From an uncultured bacterium (GTDB lineage: Bacteria > Bacillota_I > Bacilli_A > RF39 > UBA660), in contig CAJMOW010000017.1 of the NCBI GenBank assembly GCA_905215145.1, positions 1-14,486 on the forward strand: a stretch of DNA of 14,486 nt, written 5' to 3'. The notes under the pieces are model-generated. The model ran no database searches, was not told where the DNA came from, and was given only the letters and a program-made list of their open reading frames with translations. Of the stretch, positions 1 through 6,906 are shown one piece after another. The translations under genes were made by a program, and so were the position numbers. The number at the start of each line of letters is the position of its first letter. Position 1 is the first letter of the stretch.

Positions 1-1
1 A

Positions 2-1912
2 AGAATTACTATGCCGGATATAGATATAGATTTTGAATATAGATATCGTGATGCAATGGTAAAATATGTAATAAGCAAATATGGAATAAAAAATGTTGCT
101 CCTATAATAACATTTGGAACATTAGGTGCAAAACAAGCTATCAGAGATGTTGCAAGAACAATGTCAATAGAATTAAAAATGGTAGACAATTTGTGTAAAA
201 TGATAGATTCAAACTTAACTCTTTTAGAGAATTATAATAAAAATTTAAAAATTAAAAACTATATTTCAATAAATGAGGAACTTAAAAATTTATATAAAGT
301 AGCAACTAAAATAGAAGGGTTAAAAAGACATACTAGTATTCATGCTGCTGGAGTTGTAATGTGTGATAAACCACTAGATGAAATTATCCCACTTGACAAA
401 TCACATAATGATTTTTATGTTACAGGTTATTCAATGGAATATTTAGAAAGTCTTGGACTTTTAAAAATGGACTTTCTAGCTCTTAAGAATTTAACACTCA
501 TAAAAGATACAATTGATGAGTTAAATATTAACTTTGATGATATTCCAATTAATGATAAAAAAGCAATAAATATATTTACTAAAGCAAATACAATAGGAAT
601 ATTTCAATTTGAATCAGAAGGAATGATTAATTTTATCAAAAAATTAAAGCCTGATAACGTTGAAGATATAATAGCTTCACTTGCTCTTTTTAGACCAGGT
701 CCTATGAATAATATAGATTCATATATTAAAAGAAAAAAAGGCATTGAAAAAATAGATTATATACATGATGATTTATATGATATTTTAAAAGATACATATG
801 GAATAATAATATATCAAGAGCAGATAATGTTAATTGCTTCACGTATGGCATCTTATACCCTTGGAGAAGCTGATGTTTTAAGAAGAGCAATGAGTAAGAA
901 AAAAGAATCCATACTTATTAATGAAAAAGAAAAATTCATAACAAGAAGTATAGCAAATGGATATGATGAAAAAATAGCTACAAAAGTATATGAGTTAATA
1001 TTAAAATTCGCTTCATATGGATTTAATAGAGCACATTCTGTATCATATGCAATGATATCGATTAAAATGGCTTATTTAAAAGCTAATTATAGTTTAGTAT
1101 TCATGAAAAATTTACTTAATATGGTAATAGGTAATTCAATAAAAACAAATGAATATATATATGAATGTAAAAAGTTAAATGTAGAGTTAACTAAACCAGA
1201 CATAAATATAAGTGAAGATAAATATATACAAAAAAATGGAAAATTATTTTTCCCACTTAATTTAATAAAAAATATTGGAGTAGGTGCAGTAGAATTAATA
1301 CTAAAAGAAAGACATAAAAAACAATTTGATGACATATTTGATTTTATAAATAGGTGTTATGGTAAAATAGTGAATAGACAAGTTATAGAATCATTGATTT
1401 ATTCAGGAGCATTTGATAGTTTAAATTATAATAAAAGAACATTAATATACAACTTAGATGTAATAATTAATTATGGTGAAATAGGAAGTTTACTTCAAGA
1501 CGAATTAAAACCAATAATTGAAGAAAAAGAAGAATTTAAACAAGAAGAATTAATGCAATATGAGCTAGATATGTTTGGTTTTTATATAACTACACATCCT
1601 ATAACTAAATATAAAATAAAATATAATAATTTATCAATAAATGAAATAGAAAATGAAATAAATAAAGATGTTGAATTAGTTTTACTAGTTAATAAAGTAA
1701 AAGAAAACACAACTAAGAAAAATGAAAAAATGTGCTTTATAAATGCAATGGATGAAGTATCTAATATAGATTTAGTTTTATTTCCAAAAGTATATGAAAA
1801 AAATCAAAATATAAATAGATTAGATGTTATTCATTTGTTTGGTAGAGTAGAAAAAAGATTTGATAAAGTACAGATAATAGTAAATAAAATGGAAATATTA
1901 AAAGGAGACTAG
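2..1912 (+). CDS. dnaE: DNA polymerase III alpha subunit (DnaE type), C-terminal part, open at left edge
   Basis: Catalytic subunit of the replicative or lesion-tolerant C-family DNA polymerase. The reading frame is open to the window edge (Arg-Ile-Thr precede the first Met at 11), and that Met lies within the conserved catalytic motif MPDIDIDF, so it is not the start; the PHP domain and part of the palm lie outside. All three catalytic aspartates are visible: two in PDIDIDF (residues 5 and 7 counted from the Met at 11) and one in LLKMDFLALK (about residue 154). Other family blocks present are ITFGTLGAKQAIRDVAR, QFESEGM, ALFRPGPM, IIYQEQIM and FNRAHSVSYA, then a helix-hairpin-helix/tandem region and a C-terminal OB fold (about residues 555-630). 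No PolC-style exonuclease insert is seen, so this is DnaE rather than PolC. It ends in TAG inside a palindromic terminator shared with convergent sspI. Confidence 0.95.
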   Translation, partial: RITMPDIDIDFEYRYRDAMVKYVISKYGIKNVAPIITFGTLGAKQAIRDVARTMSIELKMVDNLCKMIDSNLTLLENYNKNLKIKNYISINEELKNLYKVATKIEGLKRHTSIHAAGVVMCDKPLDEIIPLDKSHNDFYVTGYSMEYLESLGLLKMDFLALKNLTLIKDTIDELNINFDDIPINDKKAINIFTKANTIGIFQFESEGMINFIKKLKPDNVEDIIASLALFRPGPMNNIDSYIKRKKGIEKIDYIHDDLYDILKDTYGIIIYQEQIMLIASRMASYTLGEADVLRRAMSKKKESILINEKEKFITRSIANGYDEKIATKVYELILKFASYGFNRAHSVSYAMISIKMAYLKANYSLVFMKNLLNMVIGNSIKTNEYIYECKKLNVELTKPDINISEDKYIQKNGKLFFPLNLIKNIGVGAVELILKERHKKQFDDIFDFINRCYGKIVNRQVIESLIYSGAFDSLNYNKRTLIYNLDVIINYGEIGSLLQDELKPIIEEKEEFKQEELMQYELDMFGFYITTHPITKYKIKYNNLSINEIENEINKDVELVLLVNKVKENTTKKNEKMCFINAMDEVSNIDLVLFPKVYEKNQNINRLDVIHLFGRVEKRFDKVQIIVNKMEILKGD

Positions 1913-1923
1913 TCTCCTTTTAA
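1898..1923. terminator. 26-bp perfect palindrome, shared bidirectional terminator of dnaE and sspI
   Basis: The two 13-base halves, 1898-1910 (TTAAAAGGAGACT) and 1911-1923, are exact reverse complements. The centre is CTAG, where the dnaE stop (TAG 1910-1912) and the sspI stop (TAG on the minus strand, 1909-1911) overlap. In RNA either strand folds into a GC-cored hairpin with A-rich 5' and U-rich 3' arms, as expected of a bidirectional intrinsic terminator. The U tract is short and lies mostly within the arm, so efficiency is uncertain. Confidence 0.7.
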
Positions 1924-2121
1924 ATTTCTTTCAATTATATTTAGAATATAATCTTGGTGTTCTTCATCGCTATTTTTCCACAGTATTTCAAAGAAAACAC
2001 CCAAACCAGGAAGTGTTATTTCATCATTTTCATTCATTGAAGAAATTATAGCTTCTTTTATATCATTTTTAGAATTGTTTTTAAAATTATTAATAATACT
2101 TTTTCTTATATCAATATTCAT
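1909..2121 (-). CDS. sspI: Small acid-soluble spore protein SspI
   Basis: A 70-residue protein matching the minor SASP family SspI. Its central block ITLPGLGVFFEILWKN (about residues 35-50) corresponds to the LPGLGV-FE-IW core of Bacillus SspI, and the length agrees with the roughly 70-residue family. In Bacillus, SspI is made in the forespore and packaged in the spore; its exact role is unclear. The ATG at 2119-2121 is preceded by a strong ribosome binding site, GAAAGGAAGG, at 2127-2136. A sigma-G-like promoter lies just upstream (2143-2172). The gene converges on dnaE and its stop codon sits in the shared palindrome. Its presence implies the organism sporulates or descends from a spore former. 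Confidence 0.88.
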   Translation of the reverse strand: MNIDIRKSIINNFKNNSKNDIKEAIISSMNENDEITLPGLGVFFEILWKNSDEEHQDYILNIIERNLKGD

Positions 2122-2142
2122 AAATACCTTCCTTTCTAATTA

Positions 2143-2172
2143 TATACTGAATATAATTTTTAAAAATTATTC
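2143..2172 (-). promoter_or_regulatory. Candidate sigma-G (forespore) promoter of sspI
   Basis: Reading the minus strand, GAATA (2168-2172) is followed after 18 bases by CAGTATA (2143-2149). Known sigma-G promoters have a G-ATA-like -35 and CAT--TA -10 separated by 17-18 bases, so the -35 fits and the -10 has one mismatch. It lies between the stop codon of the upstream gene and the sspI ribosome binding site, and sspI is forespore-expressed in Bacillus. Much of the spacer (2153-2170) is an 18-bp AT-only perfect palindrome. Assignment is by eye. Confidence 0.5.
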
Positions 2173-2173
2173 A

Positions 2174-2464
2174 TTACATAACTTGAAAATTAGAAGAATT
2201 ATATTTGTTACCAACTAAAGATTCTAAAGAACTAACTCTTTTTTCAAGAGAAGATACTTGACTATTTAAATTAGATAATTGTTGTTCAATACTATTGGAA
2301 CTTGTTTGATAACCATAGTTTGTAGCCATTGGCATTTGATTAGAACCAATAGGCATTATAGGACCTGGCATTGCTGGCATTTGACCTGGCATGTTAGGCA
2401 TCATTCCTTGATAAGTAGGATAAATTGGATATGGAACAGCTCCACAGTTTCTGTCTTTTTTCAT
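2174..2464 (-). CDS. Pro/Met-rich protein with C-terminal coiled coil, possible spore-coat component
   Basis: A 96-residue protein I do not recognise as a named family. Residues 8-52 are low complexity, rich in Pro, Met, Gly and Tyr, with repeated MPG/MPx units (for example MPNMPGQMPAMPGP) and no signal peptide or membrane helix. Residues 59-84 form a clean heptad pattern with hydrophobic residues at 59, 63, 66, 70, 73, 77, 80 and 84 (4-3 spacing throughout), suggesting a short oligomeric coiled coil. One Cys is present at position 7. The ATG is preceded by AAAGGAGAG at a good distance. It sits directly upstream of sspI on the same strand, behind a mother-cell-type promoter candidate. A structural spore-coat or spore-surface role is inferred from composition and context only. 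Confidence 0.8.
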   Translation of the reverse strand: MKKDRNCGAVPYPIYPTYQGMMPNMPGQMPAMPGPIMPIGSNQMPMATNYGYQTSSNSIEQQLSNLNSQVSSLEKRVSSLESLVGNKYNSSNFQVM

Positions 2465-2489
2465 TTTACACTCTCCTTTATTTCTAATT

Positions 2490-2516
2490 AATTATATGCT
2501 TAATAAAAAAATAGGT
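2490..2516 (-). promoter_or_regulatory. Candidate sigma-K-like (mother cell) promoter of the Pro/Met-rich gene
   Basis: On the minus strand, AC (2515-2516) is followed after exactly 16 bases by CATATAATT (2490-2498). The sigma-K consensus in Bacillus is AC, 16 bases, CATA---TA; here the final A is the one mismatch. The -10 also resembles the sigma-E box (CATACA-T), and a plain sigma-A reading cannot be excluded in such AT-rich DNA. It is placed about 20 bases upstream of the ribosome binding site. Confidence 0.35.
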
Positions 2517-2523
2517 GCATATC

Positions 2524-2551
2524 TTTACTTTTAATATAAATAATGTAAAAT
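2524..2551 (+). promoter_or_regulatory. Candidate sigma-A promoter of trmB
   Basis: TTTACT (2524-2529) and TAAAAT (2546-2551) are separated by 16 bases, with TG directly before the -10. This is a moderate match (4/6 and 5/6). It sits 19 bases upstream of the trmB start, which would leave a very short leader carrying the ribosome binding site TTGGAGGA (2557-2564). Confidence 0.4.
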
Positions 2552-2569
2552 ATTTATTGGAGGACAATT

Positions 2570-3205
2570 ATGAGATTAAAAAAAGTAAAAGGCGCACAAG
2601 AAAAAATAAATAAAAGTAAATATATTATAAAAAATCCTAAAGATTATAAAGGAAAATATAATGAGTTATTTAACAATGATAATAAAATCGAAATAGAAAT
2701 TGGAATGGGTAAGGGAAATTTCATAATAGGCAAAGCATTAAAAAATCCTGACATAAATTATATTGGAATAGAAAAATTTGATAGCGTAATGGTAAGAGCA
2801 GTAGAAAAATTAGAAGATATGGAAATAAAAAATTTAAAACTAATAAAAATAGATGCAGAAGAAATAGAAGAAATATTTGATAAAGAAGTAAGCACAATAT
2901 ACCTTAATTTTTCAGACCCATGGCCTAAAAAAAGACATATAAAAAGAAGACTTTCTAGTGATAATTTCTTAAAAAAATATGATGGTTTATTTAAAAGTGA
3001 AAAAAGAATTATAATGAAAACAGATAATAGAAAATTATTTGAGTATTCAATTAAATCATTTACAGATTATGGATATAAAATAGAAGAATTATCACTAGAT
3101 TTATATAATGATGATATTATAGACAATGTTCAAACAGAATACGAATCAAAATTTGTTTCACTAGGACAAAGAATTTATATGATAAAAGTTTATAAAGAAG
3201 TGTAA
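2570..3205 (+). CDS. trmB: tRNA (guanine-N7-)-methyltransferase TrmB
   Basis: Uses S-adenosylmethionine to form N7-methylguanosine at position 46 in the variable loop of tRNAs. The 211-residue length fits the family (about 210-240). The SAM-binding motif I is IEIGMGKGN (residues 42-50), followed by YIGIEKFDSVM. The family hallmark NFSDPWPKKRHIKRRL (about 113-128) carries the catalytic Asp and the basic tRNA-binding patch. The C-terminal TEYESKF block, with an aromatic/hydrophobic end, is also typical. The ATG is 5 bases after the ribosome binding site GGAGGA. Transcribed alone, between its own promoter and an intrinsic terminator that begins at the stop codon. Confidence 0.95.
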   Translation: MRLKKVKGAQEKINKSKYIIKNPKDYKGKYNELFNNDNKIEIEIGMGKGNFIIGKALKNPDINYIGIEKFDSVMVRAVEKLEDMEIKNLKLIKIDAEEIEEIFDKEVSTIYLNFSDPWPKKRHIKRRLSSDNFLKKYDGLFKSEKRIIMKTDNRKLFEYSIKSFTDYGYKIEELSLDLYNDDIIDNVQTEYESKFVSLGQRIYMIKVYKEV

Positions 3206-3227
3206 TTATTAAATTACAACTTTTTTT
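3198..3227 (+). terminator. Intrinsic terminator after trmB
   Basis: AAGTGTAATT (3198-3207) pairs with AATTAC-A-ACTT (3212-3222, one bulged A) around a four-base loop, followed by a run of T to 3227. The trmB stop codon (3203-3205) lies in the left arm. Confidence 0.75.
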
Positions 3228-3235
3228 AGTATTAA

Positions 3236-3265
3236 CTGGAAAAAAATATATATTAATGTTATAAT
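3236..3265 (+). promoter_or_regulatory. Extended -10 promoter of the prfB-yitT-ftsEX operon
   Basis: A perfect TATAAT (3260-3265) is preceded by TG with one base between (TGTTATAAT from 3257), an extended -10 element. The -35 region (around 3236-3242) matches poorly, as is common for extended -10 promoters. Predicted transcription start is near 3272, only about nine bases before the prfB ATG and at the edge of the ribosome binding site. Confidence 0.6.
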
Positions 3266-3280
3266 TAATACGGTGATAAT

Positions 3281-4379
3281 ATGGAAATCTATGAATTATC
3301 AAACATATATAACGATTTTAACAAAAGAATATTAGAACTATGGAGGTTACTTTGACGTAGATTCTAAAACTAAACAAATACATGATTTAGAATCAAAAAT
3401 GTTACTTCCTAATTTTTGGGATTCAAAAAAAGATAGCGAAGCTACTATTTCACAACTAAATGATTTAAAAAATAAAATAGAAAAAACAAAAAACTTGAAA
3501 AATAAAATAGAAAGTAATTTAGAATTTCTTGATTCCATAAAAACTGATATGGATTTAGAAATAAAAAAATTACTAGAAGAAGATGTTGAAGTAATAAAAA
3601 AACAATTAGAATTACTTGAAATAGAAACTCTTTTAAATAAACCATATGATTCATGTAATGCAATTTTAGAAATACATTCTGGTGCAGGTGGAACAGAAGC
3701 TTGTGACTGGGCAGAAATGCTTTATAGAATGTATCAAAGATGGTGTGAAAAAAAAGGATATAAGATTGAAGTAACAGATATGCAACAAGGTGATGAGGCT
3801 GGTATAAAAAGTTTGACAGCCATTGTAAAAGGAATAAATGCATATGGATACTTAAAAAATGAAAAGGGAATACATAGACTAGTAAGAATTTCACCTTTTG
3901 ATTCAAATTCGAGGAGACATACGTCATTTGCAGGAATTGATGTAACACCATTGTTTGATAATGAAAAAATAGATATAGAAATAAAACCATCAGATATAAG
4001 AGTTGATGTGTATAGAAGTAGCGGATGCGGTGGACAGGGAGTAAATACAACAGATTCTGCAGTAAGAATAACACATATTCCAACAAAAATAGTTGTAACT
4101 TGCCAAAATGAAAGAAGTCAAATTCAAAATAAAGAAAAAGCTATGGAAGTTCTTATGAGTAAATTATACAAATTAGAAATTGAGAAAAGAAATAATGAAT
4201 TAAAAAATATAAAAGGTTCATTAGATGATATAAATTTTGGTTCACAAATAAGAAGTTATATAATGTGCCCTTATACACTTGTAAAAGATCATAGAACAAA
4301 TGTAGAAGTTACAAATGTAAACAGTGTACTCGATGGAAATATAGATGTGTTTATAAATAGTATTTTGAAGGAAGGATAG
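3281..4379 (+). CDS. prfB: Peptide chain release factor 2, expressed by programmed +1 frameshift
   Basis: Recognises UAA/UGA stops and triggers peptide release. The gene is in two frames: ATG at 3281 reads 24 codons to CTT (3350-3352), meets an in-frame TGA (3353-3355), then continues in +1 from GAC (3354) to TAG (4377-4379). Coding bases are 3281-3352 joined to 3354-4379, giving 365 residues, the same length as E. coli RF2. The uninterrupted frame alone starts at an internal Met (3399), well after the true start. The joined N-terminus reads ELWRLL then DVDSKTKQIHDLES, as in other RF2 proteins. The anticodon-mimic SPF (about residues 204-206) marks RF2 rather than RF1, and the catalytic GGQ is at about 250-252. 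A GGTGAT ribosome binding site (3272-3277) supports the start. Low RF2 favours frameshifting, so the gene is autoregulated. Confidence 0.95.
3341..3356 (+). promoter_or_regulatory. prfB programmed +1 frameshift site
   Basis: The site reads TGGAGG TTA CTT TGA C: an internal Shine-Dalgarno-like GGAGG (3342-3346), a three-base spacer, the slippery Leu codon CTT, and the poorly terminating UGA-C context. This is the same arrangement as the known bacterial RF2 recoding site. Slippage of tRNA-Leu from CUU to UUU restores the long frame. Confidence 0.93.
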
Positions 4380-4380
4380 T

Positions 4381-5259
4381 ATGTTGTTTAAAAAAAGAAA
4401 AAATGAAAAATTAATACTTGAACAAATATATTCTAAAACAAGGTTAATTAGATATTCCCAATTTATAATAGGCTTATTATTAGTTTCAGTAGCGTTTAAT
4501 GCATTTATTCTACCAAATGATATAGTGTATGGCGTAAGTGGAATAGGTGTTATTTTAAATAAGACACTTAATATATCTCCATCACTGGTAATTTTAATTG
4601 GAGGTATTGCTTTATTAATATTAAGCTTTATAGTACTAGGAAAAGAAAAAACTAAAAATTCGATAGTGGGTTCACTTCTATATCCTGTGTTTGTAGAACT
4701 TACAAGTTGGATAGTAAAATATATTGATTTAGGTTCAACAGAAACCGTAGTTGTAGTATTGTTTGGAGCTGTTATAAGTGGTGTTGGTTTTGGGCTAATA
4801 TTTAAATCAGGATTCACGACAGGTGGAACCGATATATTAAATCAAATAGTTTCAGAAAAAGCAAAAGTTTCTATTGGTAAATCAATGATATTTACAGATG
4901 GAGTAATAATAGTTAGTTCGCTTTTCGTATTTGGATGGCAAAAATTTATTTATTCAATTATAAATATGTATATAATAAGTGTTATGACAGATAAGGTAAT
5001 ACTTGGTATATCAAGCTCAAAAACTTTCTATATAATTACAGAAAGAGAAGACGAAGTAAAAAAATTTATACTAGATTATTTAAGCCATGGAATTACTGTG
5101 TTAGAAGCAAGAGGTGGGTATACAAATTCAAAACAAAAGGTTATAATGTGTACAATACCTACAAAAGAATATTTCAAAGCAAAAGAAGGTATTCATGCTA
5201 TAGATAAAGAAGCTTTTTTCATAGTTACTGATGCGTATGAAGTTTATGGAGGTGCATAA
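4381..5259 (+). CDS. YitT family membrane protein (YitT/DUF161 plus C-terminal DUF2179)
   Basis: A 292-residue integral membrane protein of unknown biochemical function. The N-terminal two thirds hold about five hydrophobic helices, including SVAFNAFILPNDIVYGVSG (about 36-55), a helix at about 60-82, and the family block GFGLIFKSGFTTGGTDI (about 137-153). The cytosolic C-terminal domain (about 210-290) matches DUF2179, with the GITVLEARGGY and FFIVTDAYEVYG blocks. The start is one base after the prfB stop, with GGAAGG just upstream inside prfB, so the two are probably translationally coupled. It precedes ftsE by one base. Several paralogues are usual in Bacillota, so I give no individual gene name. 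Confidence 0.88.
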   Translation: MLFKKRKNEKLILEQIYSKTRLIRYSQFIIGLLLVSVAFNAFILPNDIVYGVSGIGVILNKTLNISPSLVILIGGIALLILSFIVLGKEKTKNSIVGSLLYPVFVELTSWIVKYIDLGSTETVVVVLFGAVISGVGFGLIFKSGFTTGGTDILNQIVSEKAKVSIGKSMIFTDGVIIVSSLFVFGWQKFIYSIINMYIISVMTDKVILGISSSKTFYIITEREDEVKKFILDYLSHGITVLEARGGYTNSKQKVIMCTIPTKEYFKAKEGIHAIDKEAFFIVTDAYEVYGGA

Positions 5260-5260
5260 A

Positions 5261-5956
5261 ATGGATTTAATTAGATTTAAAAATGTAACTAAAAAATATA
5301 AAAACGGTGTAACTGCCGTTAATGATATTAGTCTTTCAATACAAAAAGGTGATTTTGTATTTATAATAGGATCAACAGGTTGTGGTAAATCATCACTTAT
5401 AAAGATGCTTTATAGAGAAGAAAAACCAACATCTGGTAAAATCTTGTTGGGTGGAATAGATGTAGCTAAATTAAAAAATTGGAGAGTTTATAAAATAAGA
5501 AGAAAAATAGGAGTTGTATTTCAGGACTTTAAATTACTTCAAAAACTTACTGTATATGAAAATGTGGCTTTTGCACTAGAAATATTTGGACTTCCAAAAT
5601 CAGAAATATTTAAAAGAGTAACAAAAGTACTAGATTTAGTTGGATTAAAAAATAAAGCAAAACAATATCCTACACAATTATCAGGTGGAGAACAACAAAG
5701 AGTTGCAATTGCACGTGCTATTATAAATGAACCAAAACTACTTATTTGTGATGAACCAACAGGAAACCTAGATGAAACAACTAGTATGGAAATAATGGAA
5801 GTATTAAATGAGGTTAATAAAATTGGAACTACAATAATTATGGTTACGCATGATACTGAAATTGTAGATAAAATGAAAAAAAGAGTTATTTTACTTGATT
5901 CAGGTAGAATTTTAAAAGATTATGAGAAAGGAACTTATGTACATGAAAGCAATTAG
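5261..5956 (+). CDS. ftsE: Cell-division ABC transporter ATP-binding protein FtsE
   Basis: ATPase partner of FtsX; the complex controls peptidoglycan hydrolases at the membrane. The 231-residue product carries Walker A GSTGCGKSS (37-45), Q-loop Gln88, signature LSGGEQQR (140-147), Walker B LLICDE (160-165), D-loop NLD and switch His197. The FtsE-typical IKMLYREEKPTSG follows Walker A. The frame is open from an ATG at 5231, but the start chosen is 5261: it has a full GGAGGTG at 5248-5254 with six-base spacing, begins MDLIRFKNV like other FtsE proteins, and lies one base after the yitT stop. Walker A has Ser-Thr where Pro-Ser is commoner, but the GxxGxGKS frame is intact. Confidence 0.95.
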   Translation: MDLIRFKNVTKKYKNGVTAVNDISLSIQKGDFVFIIGSTGCGKSSLIKMLYREEKPTSGKILLGGIDVAKLKNWRVYKIRRKIGVVFQDFKLLQKLTVYENVAFALEIFGLPKSEIFKRVTKVLDLVGLKNKAKQYPTQLSGGEQQRVAIARAIINEPKLLICDEPTGNLDETTSMEIMEVLNEVNKIGTTIIMVTHDTEIVDKMKKRVILLDSGRILKDYEKGTYVHESN

Positions 5957-6872
5957 AATTTTTGGAAGAAATATAAGGGATGCATTTAAAAGTGTTTTTA
6001 GAAACTTTTCGCTTTCATTTGCTTCAATCTCATGTATAACAATAACTCTTTTAGTAGTAGCAATCGCAGTAATACTTTCATATAACGTAAATAACTTTAC
6101 AAAACTAGTTGAACAAGATGTAACAATTGTTACATTTATGGATAAAGATACAACCAAAGAAAAAGCAGAAGAATATGTGGAAAAAGTAAAACATTTAGAT
6201 GGTGTTGAAACTGTTGAATATCAATCAAAAGTACAAATTGCAGAAGAAATGATGGAATCATCTGATGTTTATAATAACATAATGAATGAATGGAAAGTGG
6301 ATGGAAAATGGGTAGAAAAAGAAATACCATTACAACCAACTTTACTTGTTAAAGCAACATCATTAAAGAAAATAGATGGTGTAGCAAAAGAAATACAAAA
6401 TCTAGATCCAGATAAAACAACAATTAAATTAGTTAAATATGGTGAAGACATGGTTAAACAATTAATTTCTTTATTTGATATAGTTAGAAAAATAAGCGTT
6501 GGAGTAGTAGTAGCTTTAATAGTAGTTACAGCATTCTTAATTTCAAATACAATCAAAATAACTATATTCTCAAGAAAAAAAGAAATAGAGATAATGAGAT
6601 TAGTTGGAGCTTCAAATATAAATATAAAAATACCATTTATATTTGAGGGGTTGTTTTTAGGAGTACTTGGTTCAATAATACCAATAATTGCAACTACCTA
6701 TGGTTATGTTGCAATATTCAAAAACTTCAATGGTCAATTATTCTCGCCATTTATAAGATTAATAACACCAGAACCATTTATCTATTTAGTTTCAGGTATA
6801 TTATTATTAATAGGTATGTTAGTAGGTATGTTTGGAAGTTATCTAGCTGTAAGAAAACATTTGAAAATATAA
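5943..6872 (+). CDS. ftsX: Cell-division membrane protein FtsX
   Basis: Transmembrane partner of FtsE that passes ATP-driven conformational change to extracellular peptidoglycan hydrolases. The 309-residue product has a short cytosolic N-terminus (IFGRNIRDAFKSVFRN, typical of Gram-positive FtsX), TM1 at about 24-47, an extracellular domain of about 120 residues, and three C-terminal helices (about 180-200, 230-260, 275-298) forming the FtsX/MacB-type fold. Three ATGs are available (5922, 5937, 5943). I chose 5943 because AAAGGA at 5927-5932 is correctly spaced only for it and the protein then aligns with the family N-terminus. It overlaps ftsE by 14 bases, implying coupled translation, and is the last gene of the operon. 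Confidence 0.93.
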   Translation: MKAIRIFGRNIRDAFKSVFRNFSLSFASISCITITLLVVAIAVILSYNVNNFTKLVEQDVTIVTFMDKDTTKEKAEEYVEKVKHLDGVETVEYQSKVQIAEEMMESSDVYNNIMNEWKVDGKWVEKEIPLQPTLLVKATSLKKIDGVAKEIQNLDPDKTTIKLVKYGEDMVKQLISLFDIVRKISVGVVVALIVVTAFLISNTIKITIFSRKKEIEIMRLVGASNINIKIPFIFEGLFLGVLGSIIPIIATTYGYVAIFKNFNGQLFSPFIRLITPEPFIYLVSGILLLIGMLVGMFGSYLAVRKHLKI

Positions 6873-6906
6873 AAAAAGTACTTCATTTCGAAGTACTATT
6901 TTTTTA
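6871..6906. terminator. Bidirectional terminator between ftsX and the HdeD-like gene
   Basis: AGTACTTC (6877-6884) and GAAGTACT (6890-6897) form a perfect 8-bp stem with a five-base loop, flanked by a run of A on the left and a run of T on the right, so it works on both strands. The ftsX stop (6870-6872) abuts it, and the minus-strand gene's stop (6896-6898) lies in the stem. Confidence 0.88.

Noticed and set aside
2153..2170. 18-bp AT-only palindrome between the Pro/Met-rich gene and sspI as a terminator
   Set aside because: It has no GC pairs and no clear U tract, so the hairpin would be weak. It also overlaps the sspI promoter spacer.
2279..2491. Plus-strand open frame (70 codons) opposite the Pro/Met-rich gene
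   Set aside because: Its His/Trp-rich translation is the reverse complement of Met/Pro codons. The minus-strand gene has a ribosome binding site, heptad repeat and promoter candidate.
3353..3355. In-frame TGA in prfB as evidence that TGA codes for Trp
   Set aside because: It sits in the canonical RF2 recoding site and the downstream protein continues only in the +1 frame; Trp is TGG throughout.
3399..3401. ATG at 3399 as the start of prfB
   Set aside because: It is an internal Met. The upstream 24 codons plus the +1 frameshift site restore the full-length RF2 N-terminus with a ribosome binding site and promoter.
3445..4086. Long minus-strand open frame (213 codons) opposite prfB
   Set aside because: It lies entirely within a well-supported prfB, its translation is Leu/Phe/His-rich low complexity, and it lacks a convincing ribosome binding site.
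4242..4817. Minus-strand open frame (191 codons) opposite the prfB end and yitT-like start
   Set aside because: It spans two real plus-strand genes and its composition is that of the complement of AT-rich coding sequence.
5231..5233. ATG at 5231 as the start of ftsE
   Set aside because: It lies inside the yitT-like gene with no ribosome binding site; the ATG at 5261 has GGAGGTG and the family N-terminus.
5922..5939. ATGs at 5922 and 5937 as starts of ftsX
   Set aside because: The only ribosome binding site (5927-5932) lies downstream of the first and too close to the second; 5943 has the right spacing.
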